The notes below the pieces were generated by a model. That model made no database searches. It had not been told where the DNA came from and saw nothing but the letters and a program-made list of their open reading frames with translations. Below are positions 23,613 to 39,604 of a DNA stretch of 64,000 nucleotides, in pieces. Every line of letters begins with the position of its first letter. Position 1 is the stretch's first letter. Position numbers and translations under genes: made by a program. The stretch is from Brugia malayi (taxonomy: Eukaryota > Nematoda > Chromadorea > Rhabditida > Onchocercidae): contig NW_025062479.1 in assembly GCF_000002995.4 (NCBI RefSeq), positions 6,937,221-7,001,220 of the forward strand, given 5' to 3'.

Positions 23613-24196
23613 TATAATAGTGATTATGGAAAACACTCAGCAACTAAGTCAGGATTCACTCTACTGAACAGCAAAGTTAGTCGTATCATAGCAGGATGCG
23701 GTTATACCAACGGATTATACCATCGCAATACCTTTGCAAAGAAGATATTCCAAGAAAATCGTGTTCCAAATATAGACCAATTTTGGAACTTAGACTGCGC
23801 TGGCATTCAAGATCGACTGATATACAAGATGATGAACAAGCACTGTAACAATTTAAAAAGAGTATCACTAAATAAAATGAGAGATATGAAGTACGTTAGC
23901 CATTTACGAATGCTGATAGCACGACTTCAGTCCCATAAAGAGGAATTACAAGAACATGATAAAATAATGCAAGATCAACTACGTTCTGAATAATCGAAGA
24001 AGTACAATCACAAATGAATCAAAAATGATGTTCGTAATCCAGATAAGACTATCACCGAGTTAAGAATTCTTTATGATGCTTCAGCACACATAAAGGAAAT
24101 GAAAAGTTTGAATGAAGTGTTATATCGCGGACCAATTAACCTCACCTCCGGCACTAAAAAAGTTCTTTGTGGTGAAATTTTATTGACTGCCAGGTA
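23613..24196 (+). mobile_element. Degenerate BEL/Pao-type LTR retrotransposon fragment
   Basis: A frame open from 23613 to a stop at 23993 reads like the end of the Pao protease region and the linker before reverse transcriptase; short recognisable strings are GFTLLNSKV and FWNLD. After a frame break near 23988 and a further stop, 24040-24196 carries the start of a Pao reverse transcriptase, with LYDASAH and LNEVLYRGP. No long terminal repeats, integrase or RNase H are seen, and at least two breaks are present, so this is an old inactive remnant. It sits between two genes, not within one. Confidence 0.75.
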
Positions 24197-25097
24197 ATTT
24201 TATTTTCTTTATAAATATGCAGTCAAATAATTGAAACACTAAAGGAATAAAAAGTACTGTTGAGTAGGAGGGAAAGAAGACTGCTGCCGATCCTCTCCTT
24301 TTTCCTAACTGTTCAGAGAAGATTTTAAAAATGTAGGAAGTGGACTTAGCTTAGAGGATTAACATTTACAATGAAGACAGATGTACATTTACTATTTGAG
24401 GTTTCGATAAAGAATTCATTGTTTCAAAAAATGGGATATAGCAAAGGAATAACGAATTGCTTTATAGTAATGAATCATTAGCATTATTCTAAACACTTAG
24501 TGTGTAATACTATTTTTTTCGGTTTTCCGACAATCATAGTAATCACTAATAATTGCTATTAACAATTAATAATAACAATAATAATTAAAATAATAATAGT
24601 GATAACAAAAATGATAGTAATAACAACAACAGTAAGAATAAAACGACAATCATGCACACCACGTTACCGTCACAACTCCCTACCGCAACCATCGCCCAGT
24701 TAGAATTATACCACTGTTACAAAAGGGTCTCCTGGCAGGTTTAAGCTCGACTCGCCACAGCATGGTTTTGACGTGTGAACATCTGCTACCAGATGCTACC
24801 AGCAATGGTGACGCTTATAATAATTTGGTGGTGCACCTGTTGAAGGAAAAAACAGTTCTTTGTTACTTTGTGGATGGAAAATCTATAAATAGAAACTGAA
24901 AATTATGGTGTCGTTATCTTTTACATTTTTCTTATACAACCTATATACTATAGCCAGTGATCTTTTCAAGCAGTGACGTTTTCTGTAGATCTATTCTGTT
25001 TTCAATGCGACGGGTAAGGTCATTGATGTTATGAATTCTAATATTACTGGAAGTAATGCTCATCACTACTATTGCTATTCTTAACCGTAGTTTCCAG
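24197..25097. other. Intergenic with ATA/AAT-rich simple sequence
   Basis: About 24548-24640 is imperfect AAT/AAC trinucleotide simple sequence. A less A+T-rich patch follows at 24655-24850, with the phrase GCTACCAG repeated, but no splice-bounded frame. Promoter elements for ced-8 presumably lie here; none is recognisable. Confidence 0.4.
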
Positions 25098-25115
25098 ATA
25101 TAAGTCGCTTCCGTT

Positions 25116-26481
25116 ATGAGGGAAATTGGTAATGAAGGTCCTCTTCGAAACGAGTCAAACGGAACTGCCTATTTCTGGAAATATCCAGTGAAGCGTAATA
25201 TCAGATTTGAAGATGGTGAAACTCCTACTTATTTCTTTTGCTAAGTAATTTCACTAACTCTTAAATGCAGATGCCAAATAGCCGTGAATGTTTGTTAAGT
25301 TCACCGTTGAATTTTCCTGGTAAGCAGGATAAATGACATCAGCGACTCTTTTTCAGTTAACTTTTGTTCTTTTTTGAAAACCATACTTACAAACAGATTA
25401 ATAATTAGCTAGATAGCGAGGAATTTTGAAAAACGACCACTGAGAAAAATATACTGGTCTTGAGGATTTAGTAGAACTCAGTGTATTTAATTACTATAAT
25501 TTACTAGAAATATTTTTTCATTTCTTTGTGTAAAGTACTGCGCATATTCTTGCATGTTTTTACCATCTTTGTTATATATATATATATATATATATAAATT
25601 TTAATTACTATAATTTATATTGCAGATGCTTTCAAGGACTGCACGGATCGTCTACCCCATACACTTACCGTTCGCAATTTTGATATTTTTTGCTTCATCT
25701 TCTCAGCTGCCTCGTATTTGGCCGATATTGGCAGTGATGCTACGGTTGCTTATATCCATTATTGTGAGCATCGAGTAGGTTTTGGTTCTTACTTGGTTGT
25801 ACAAGAGGAAAAGGAATAGCGTAACCAAGTGGTATTCTTGGGTACATTTTATTTTATTTGTAAATCGGGTTTTAGTATAAACAGAGCCAAATTTAATTCG
25901 AAAATCGGGTTTTAGTATAAACAGACGCCAAATTTAATTCGATTTTCATTCCATGCATTTGATTCTCTTTTAAAGTTCTTGGAATTCACCGCAAATTTTG
26001 ATCTGCTTGATATTATTTTATCTTGGAAGAATAATGATTATATTGAGTTTTAGATGTGGGCATCTATATTCATATCTATTCTTACTGTTTTACCTTCTCT
26101 TATTTTAAACATTGTTTCGTTTATATGGTGGATTGACGATGTTTCTGCACATGCCGTTCAGCAAGGAATGAAGCATGCATACTCAAAACAGTTTACTCTT
26201 CGCATTATTATGTGTCTTTTGCAGGTTTTTTTTTTTTGTTAATATTACGCTTTAAATTTTTTAATATTAATTTCTGTGTTACAAACGGTTTTGATACCGA
26301 TTTTCTTAGGTCGCTCTATATATATAATGTATCTCGACTCTTTAGATCAGTCCATTAGTCTGGTACGTGGAAGCAATTTTAGCCGCAATAAAATTTCGAA
26401 TGACTAAAAAGAGAAACGAAAAGTTATCTTCATATATAGCTATGATTCAGGCCGAAAGAGACGCAGCGTTGCTGAGGTTAT

Positions 26482-26516
<35 letters not shown>

Positions 26517-29025
26517 ACATGGAACTCTGAAGAAGCAAATTTAAACTTTTCATTTGTCTTTAAAATTAGAATCGCTCTGAATGATGTCAGTTGATGACAT
26601 CCATATTTTACCGTCCACTTAACTGCAGGTTTTTTGAAGCTTTTTTGGAGTCAGTACCTCAGATGCTTGTACAAGGTATTGCATTGACTCATGCGTTTTA
26701 TTCACTGAATCCATCGAATAATTTCCCTAAATGGAGTATGTTAACACTTTTAACTTAAATTGTAATAGTTGCGTAATCATAAATAAATGTTTAATAACGC
26801 ATTTCGTCTGAACATTGTGGTTTTTATCTTTCGATTATGAAAGCAGATGATGCTTTCAGTTTTGCTAAGTAGCAAATTACATCCTCTGAATGCTTCATGC
26901 ATTTTGATAAATAATTCATCATCTTCCTTCTGTAAAAAAGGCCTTTACCGATTTCTTTCTAATGATTTGTATTACAGTTTTATTAGTGCCTCTCTAATGT
27001 ATATCCATGCTGCAGCATGTTATTTTTTTTAGTGTTGACTCAGGTGGTTTCAATTTCATTCTCTCTGTTGTCTTCTTGCTGGTCATTTGTCATCCAGCAC
27101 CGGAGCTTGCGATTGAGTCGACCCGATAAAGAGAATATTACACCTAGTGGCGCTTTAATGCAGGTTGATTTCTTCATACTTAATTTAAAAATGGCACTGT
27201 TTATTAATATTCAGAATAATTAAGTTTTATACCTTTCACGATTTTATTCTAGTTATTATGGCGAATTTTCACAGTATCTTCGCGATATATATGTTTTGTG
27301 TTGTTCATACTCAATTATCAGTATTGGATATTGGCTTTATTTATAATACATTTCATTATATCCGTCACACACGTTTCTGTCCTACAAGTAATCATTTACA
27401 TATCGTTTCAAAATGAAATCCATATCTCTAATTTATAAGTCTTTTAAATTGGGTTCTCACACATTTGAGTAATACATTTTTTTTTCTTTTTTAGCCTTTT
27501 GAGACGAAATTTAAAAATAAATCAGTGAAAGTGGGTTTGATTGTAATTTGTGCAGCTGTTCACTTTTTTGCGCCATACAACATGGCTGAAGGACGATCAC
27601 GTTATAGATATACTGTGGCGTATTGCATTGAAGCGATCGAAATTGTTGTAAGTTTTTGCATGTGAACACCCTAATTAATAGTTCAGCAACAATTTAATTA
27701 TTCGAGGTGATTATTTTGTACCATAATTTTGCATGTTAAAATATATTAGATGGCTAGGCTTATGGAATAACATTTAGTTCATTTCCTTATTCTTAAAGTT
27801 ATACTATTCGGCAAAAGTAGGAGATCGGTTCGTTTTATTTCTTGAAACAAAGATTCTCAAATTTTTTTATGATTTTCAGATTCTTTCAAAAATGGCTATG
27901 AGTAATGAACGCTACACTTTGCCATATAAGGAGTATGTAGAGATAGGAATATACGTCTTATTTCTTGTAGGGATTTTCTTTATGCTTCTTTACTATGGCT
28001 GTTTTCATCCAAATATAGTACATTGTCATCGTACAGGTGGTGTTTCAAGTTCTTGTATACGAACCTGTCAAATAGTTTTATATCCTTCAAATCGCGTTAT
28101 GGAAGAATCGTAATGATGATCAGTCATTTAACTCATTTTTATAATGTATACATTATAGTTATCATCATTTCGATTCATTTATAAAAGACGTAAATACTGA
28201 AAATTGTTGTGATTCTACCTAATTTCTGATAAAAAAATACCTTCATGACGATTTACTTTACTATTGATTGTTTCTCATACTTTATTTTGATAGTATCTTC
28301 TTTATTCCATGTTTCATTATACTGCAATATATTTTTCTCTGTAGTGAAAGTTATTAGTTGATTTTTTCACTGGTATTGCATTCTACAAAATGAATCACAT
28401 TTTAGAAAGGAATCTGCATGACTGCATATTTCAGTCATTAACTTCACATTCTATTTTTAATAATTATATTACATTAATTATTGCTCTCATTTAGCGGACA
28501 TGTTTATCGCTTTAATGCATATTCAGTTTGATTATTTATGTGGATTCATAATATAAGCCAAACAGCTTATCAACTTATCGTTTAGCTATGTTTACTGTTG
28601 TTTTTTTCTGTTCATATTTTAGTCTATTGCATGTGAATGTCTTATGTTTCGTTTAGAATCCACTTTCTAAGAGATTGTCATGATGAAGCATTTCCCTTGT
28701 TTGCTGTCTGTGTTTGTTGCTGCCAAAATAATTTTGTAACAATTGTTTTCATGCTGAAATTTTATTTTGTCATCTCAAATTTCTATTTTTGGCGAGTATC
28801 GTTTAAATGACTAGCCATTTTGTTAATTCGTGATTTCGACACTTATTATCCATGCAGTTAAATGTAAACTACACTTGCTGTTGTAGGCTCACTTCTCCAA
28901 AGTCCGCAAAAGTAAGTGAAGTATCTCATTTCTAGTCTTTAATTCATTCTGAAAGTTTTTCTTTTGTTGTTGTTGTTGTTGTTTAGGAAATATCCCTTGC
29001 AGATTTTAGTGTCAAGATTAAGTAA
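25116..29025 (+). CDS. ced-8: XK-related protein, CED-8 orthologue
   Basis: CED-8 is a multi-pass plasma-membrane protein of the Xkr family. In C. elegans it is cleaved by caspase CED-3 and promotes phosphatidylserine exposure on dying cells. Eleven exons join in phase to 456 aa, close to the 458 aa I recall for the worm protein: 25116-25215, 25626-25774, 26054-26224, 26346-26476, 26629-26735, 27033-27163, 27253-27387, 27495-27647, 27880-28109, 28887-28911, 28987-29025. Family marks are CTDRLP, FDIFCF, AERDAALLR next to FFEAFLES, a proline two residues later (VPQ), HRSLRLSR and FFAPYNMAEG, within eight or more hydrophobic segments. A TTTCCAG acceptor ends 18 bases before the ATG. A second possible first exon, 25271-25319, also ends in phase 1 and gives a 439-aa form. 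The frame of exon 9 would stop at 28113 if the GTAATG donor at 28110 is not used. The second intron carries a 40-bp tandem duplication. Confidence 0.9.
25271..25319 (+). CDS. ced-8: Alternative first exon of ced-8
   Basis: An ATG lies directly after an AAATGCAG acceptor and is followed by 16 codons and a CCTG/GTAAGC donor in phase 1, so it joins exon 25626-25774 in frame. It cannot follow exon 25116-25215 using that exon's phase-1 donor, because an in-frame TAG results. It would encode a short N-terminus lacking the acidic FED/D stretch of the longer form. It may instead be joined through the weaker phase-0 donor CCA/GTGAAG in exon 1. Either use is unproven. Confidence 0.4.
25573..25596. repeat. 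(TA)12 microsatellite
   Basis: Twelve TA units lie in the first intron of ced-8, about 30 bases before the second exon. Confidence 0.95.
25862..25941. repeat. Tandem duplication, 40-bp unit, in a ced-8 intron
   Basis: Two adjacent copies of a unit beginning AAATCGGGTTTTAGTATAAA differ by a single inserted C in the second copy (GAGCC versus GACGCC). The near-identity means a recent duplication. Confidence 0.95.
26488..26515. repeat. Poly(A) run of 28
   Basis: A mononucleotide run lies in the ced-8 intron between exons 4 and 5, twelve bases past the donor. Confidence 0.95.
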
Positions 29026-29424
29026 TTGAAAGGACGGATATTATATGAATAGACTTCTCATATATGTAGGATTACTGATACTTAAATGAATGTAATCCTT
29101 TTTATTAGAAGAAATCCTCTTTTATACCTAATGCAATGGAATGGTTGCTATATTTTTCACGATTGTTCATTACTTCATGAAATCGCTTGTTGTTGAGTGT
29201 AATTGTTGATTAATCCTGTATTTGATGTGTTGCAAAGCTAATGAATATACATTTGTTTCGCTGATTATCAACAAGCATATGACATTTGTATATCCTATTC
29301 TGCAAATTTTCTCATCCTTTTCCAGAGGATCCATTGTAATTATATGTTAGTATTTTGAATATTTTACTGTTCAATACCAGAAGTATCAAATGGAGTTTTT
29401 CGAAGAAAGCTGAGGAATACTTAG

Positions 29425-29535
29425 GATAATAAGGACATATTTATGTGGCTTTGTAATTCCGGTCGAAATCCAGAACACTTTTTTTCGATTTCAGTTCTGA
29501 TTGCTCAACAGCTTCAGCAGCAGCGACGTACAATA

Positions 29536-29630
<95 letters not shown>

Positions 29631-30021
29631 TTAGACTGGGGAAATTTTGCAAGTGTTAAGTGCCTGAAGCCCCGAGAAATTAGATTCTTTTTCGATAATT
29701 AGATTCTGAAAAGAATTGAAATTTTAGGTGAAGGTTACTCTGTATGGATAGATTGAAAAATTGTCTGGCGATAACACTGCTGGATAAGCAATGTTTGTGT
29801 TTAGAGCACCCTGTGACTACTATAAAGATGAAGTGGCACTGCTTGTTCGCACCTCTCAGTAGCAGTATTTGTTAATATCATTAATACCCTGGATTGATAC
29901 ATTTCTTACTGTTATTTTAATAATACTTTTCTTCCTCTAAATTTTCCATTTGTTTGCTCAACTGCAGCAAATTCCCGGTTGGACTGATATAACGTCTCCT
30001 TCAGTAACACCGATAAAATAA
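29425..30021 (+). CDS. Candidate alternative 3' exons of ced-8
   Basis: Exon 29425-29538 starts after ACTTAG, runs 38 codons (QQLQQQRR near its end) and stops in phase 0 at AGA/GTTTTT. Exon 29968-30021 starts after ACTGCAG and gives 17 codons (QIPGWTDITS at its start) and TAA. Both start in phase 0, so they can follow ced-8 exon 28887-28911 instead of exon 28987-29025, giving about 499 aa. They could instead be the end of a small separate gene starting at the ATG at 29443. Splice signals and phase support them; no homology is seen. Confidence 0.35.
29540..29629. repeat. Compound microsatellite (T)27 then (GT)n
   Basis: Twenty-seven T are followed by 63 bases of uninterrupted GT. The run begins one base after the G of the candidate splice donor of exon 29425-29538. 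Confidence 0.97.
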
Positions 30022-33000
30022 CACTTATCATTCGTTGTCAGTGACGGCTTATTCAATTTAGTCGCGTAACCATAAGCTATTACTTCACTTATATTTCATC
30101 CTTTATTTGATTGCTGTTTAATGCTAGTTCTGCCCTTTCGCTGCAACATTCATAACTTTCCATATTTTTATTAAATTTTGTTGACTTTGCAAAATTTCAT
30201 TTAAAGTTAAGAAGAAATCAGTTATTCCGATTATTTAATCGGAATAATCAATTAGTAAATCTTCCACTAGTTTCACAATAATTCGTGACACAAGCGTTCG
30301 TGTTATTTCTTAATACACAAAAATGAAGTATCACAGAGTTGTTTGTAATAATTATACAAGTGAAACTAGTTCGGCATTAATTTACGAATTCTTTGTTATG
30401 AGCAATGGTGATACGGTACCAATAAAAACGTCAAGAGAAAAAAGCAGTGAAAGTATTCGAGCATGAAATTCATAAATTAATATGCGAATACCTATATTGA
30501 AGCGTTAATGAGAGTGTGGTAGTATTTTTCAATATTGACAGAAATCAGCTTGTACATTATTTATTGATTGGAATATTTGTGCAACTTTTTCCACTCGACT
30601 CATATATTTGAAAATGAATGAAAGTGATGAAAAAGAAATAGAGAAAAAGTTCCAGCAATTATGGAAGAAATTCAGGAATCCGCTGAAAAAAAAAAAAGAC
30701 GGAAATGGATCAGGAGAAAATCATGCTTGAGAGGTGTAAAACCAATGACTTTGCACAGTTAACATTAGATGAAAGAAAATTCAGTCTTACACAAGTTTTT
30801 ACTGGTGATAATAATAATTGCACTTATCATGCTGCTAATAAAATCATAAATGTTTCTAAAAAATTTTATAGAAGTTAAATAACAGTGATAATTTTTTTCC
30901 CGAAAAAATTGTTGATGTATACCACTCTTATCGTTTTATTCATAAGATATTTGAAAACGGACTTCTATCTCTCTATTCCTTCTTTTAATCAACCAACCAT
31001 TGTTGCTGTAAATTTTCGACTTTTCGCTTCACTGAATTCTCCCACGGTTAGTTTTACAATTGTTGTAGAATTCACGATGAGTATAAGAAAAATAAGTAGG
31101 AATCGGAGAACCAAATTAGTTTCTAACGCAAAAAAAATTCGATAACTGTTGCGGTATTTCTTTAATAGATAGAGCGGAAGTATGAATCATTGCAATCGTA
31201 TAACAGAAATTGGTAAGCTCACTGAAATGAATATAACACACGGCATATTTATATTAATAGATTTCACTGAAGCATTTCAAAGCTTTGCTCTCACCGTGTA
31301 GATTTCTTGAAGAATCACTGTTTGTTAAACATTCGATCAATTTTAACAGTGTAATGGCAGAGTTAAACTAACAAAATTTTTTATATCACTGTCTATCGTA
31401 ATTACTGGTGAACAAGTGAATATGATTGTTTCCGGTAACGCCAGAAATCGGATGAGACCAATGGGATATCAAAAATAAATAGATGTGAAAGTTTGTAAAC
31501 TGATACCGATGAACAGAGTAATATGCATATATGAGAAGAATAAAAGACTTCAAAAGGTAAAACGATCAAGTAAAAAAGTAAAAGGGGATGAATCTTCGCT
31601 TTTCTTCCTCTGTCGGTGTCATAAGCACGATATATAGTGAGTTCATTCGTGAAAAACAATTTTGGGATTAACTATCCTACCGACCCACGCCTATCAAATG
31701 TATTGCTTAACACTGCGGTATGATGTCGCACCCGATGTGACATAATTGAATGATTTCTTAGACCATCAAGCAAACAAATGTTAATAGTTAATAGCGATAC
31801 AAACAAACAACAGGAAGAGCACGATCTTTCTTAAATGCATTCATTCGCTATTTTCTGTCAGCAATATTATTTTAAATAAAATCCCTTTTCATGCGACTAA
31901 ACTTTAAGCTTTTTCTTGGTTATATAAAAAAAAAAAAGAGCGGAATGTAAAGCTTTAACAGAGAAAGTACAAAGGTGACCAGAGAGCGAAATGCAAAGTA
32001 GGCAATAAGGCAAGAGTTTCTGGTGTGGATGTTACTGCTTCAATTTGATAAGCATCATTATTCGCATTTGTTTAGAATGGTCATCAAATCTCCTAGTTTT
32101 GGAGCTTATTTTTGCCACTTGTTTCTTTGATAAGCTTCATCAACTCATCTTTCGCCTTCTGTTTAACAACAATTTACTTGTCCCTCTTATTTTGATTCGT
32201 AAAATGAACAGTGGCTTCTAAGATATTTGTTCTACACTCTTATAAGACGATATTATTGACCTCGTTAAACATTTTAAAGTTCTTCCTTATTTGAAAAGTA
32301 TACATTTATCAAATCTAAGCTTTTTAATACTACACATTACAAAATATCTTGATAATTTGTTGATCTCGAGTGGATGAAATATCGATAAAAGTTGAAATGA
32401 CCTTTCGTTCACATCACCATGCTCCATTTCAAATAATAAAATGGAACATATAAGGCTTTTACCATTATGAAACAATTATACACATAATTCATAGATCTTG
32501 GATCGTTCTTTTATAGGCTTTTTTTAACAATTATATCAAAAAATGATATCCAAAAATGATGTTAATGGTTAGTGTTTCACGATACCATTTTTTTAACTGG
32601 GAAATTTTGTTTCAAAAAAAAATATTTTGCACCAAATTCGGTAGTTATTCTGCTTCATCAAATTTTTCCTCTGATTTTGGATTTGAATTATTCGAAAATT
32701 TTTCTGTTCTCTTATTGAAAAGCCTATATTTATCCCATTAAATAACATGATCTCGTTATTTGTACAAAAACAAAATTCACAGTGGAGTTTTTCAAAATAC
32801 CAGTTTCGCCAATGCTATTTGAATGGTCGTATGTACTTCAATAGTTTTTTTCATGCAAAATTAATTTAGTACCTAATAAGATGCAGTGATACTGTTGGAG
32901 AATAATTATTTCTCACCTACGCTTCGTCCTCTTCCATGTATATTTCTGTAACAATTTTTGGTTTGAAAGATTGAAGAACGGTAGCTGGAGAGTGTAATGA

Positions 33001-33748
33001 ACGAGGAAAGAATGATTAAGACTGTTATAAATTAGCTTTTCTTTTGTGTTACTGTGACAAACAGATCTCCAGGTAATTTGAGCAATAAACAAACGAGTGA
33101 ATAAATAATAAACAAAAAAAAGTAGGTAAAATTGTTTGTCTAGTGAACGCATTAGCAGTACAACAAACAGAGATGAGGTCGCGGACGCCTCGTTAATTTG
33201 TCGTTTTCAACGATAGATCTGTTTGATGTGTTATGAAGCATCCATTGATTTTACTCAATTCTATTCCAATCAATTCAGTTCATTACAAATCTACCTCTTT
33301 GGTTTATTCAAGCATTTTCAAATCATTTCTACCTTCATCTTGCTACCGTCTCCTGCTGCGAAACCAATTGGAGCACCACCGAACATTTGCACCACCCACT
33401 TGTTTTAAATGCGCCCCGCCCCAAACGATACATGTTGTAATAAAGGCAATACGTTTTCTCAACAACCAATCATTGGACCATTTATGTTACATGTTTGTTG
33501 TATCTGTGCGTATGTGTGTGTGTTTGTGCATTTACATTCATACAGACAATACTCTGAAGTGCACACGCATACACACACAGAGAGTTGTAGGAGGACATAA
33601 ATCTCTGTATGCTCGGAGTGATACCGTGCTGATTGTCGAGCTGTTTGTTTGTTTGTTTGCTTGTTTATTACTGTTCTTTGAAAAGTACTCATATTTCGTC
33701 CAGCTTTGTAATTCTCACAACAAACATAAGGCGAGCATTGCGCCACGG
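30022..33748. other. Intergenic region upstream of fkh-2
   Basis: It contains a perfect 12-bp-arm hairpin at 30222-30247 and a 57-codon open frame at 30705-30878 preceded by a lysine-rich patch broken by a 12-A run. Near fkh-2 there are short TG/CA-rich tracts around 33500-33590 and a TTTG repeat around 33640-33665. A CGTCCAG acceptor at 33703 lies 45 bases before the fkh-2 ATG. No other gene is supported. Confidence 0.4.
30222..30247. repeat. Perfect inverted repeat, 12-bp arms
   Basis: TTATTCCGATTA and TAATCGGAATAA are separated by two bases. It lies downstream of ced-8 with no T-run that would mark a terminator. Confidence 0.9.

Positions 33749-39604
<5,856 letters not shown>

Noticed and set aside
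30705..30878. 57-codon frame with charged residues
   Set aside because: It follows a lysine-rich patch interrupted by a 12-A run, has no splice partners and no recognised motif. Length is within chance for this composition, though a decayed gene cannot be excluded.
33233..33748. Long open frame directly upstream of and in frame with the fkh-2 ATG (215 codons in total)
   Set aside because: It is low-complexity and Cys/His/Leu-biased over TG/CA- and TTTG-rich DNA, shows no forkhead-family N-terminus, and a trans-splice-like acceptor at 33703 lies inside it. The fkh-2 start at 33749 is better supported.
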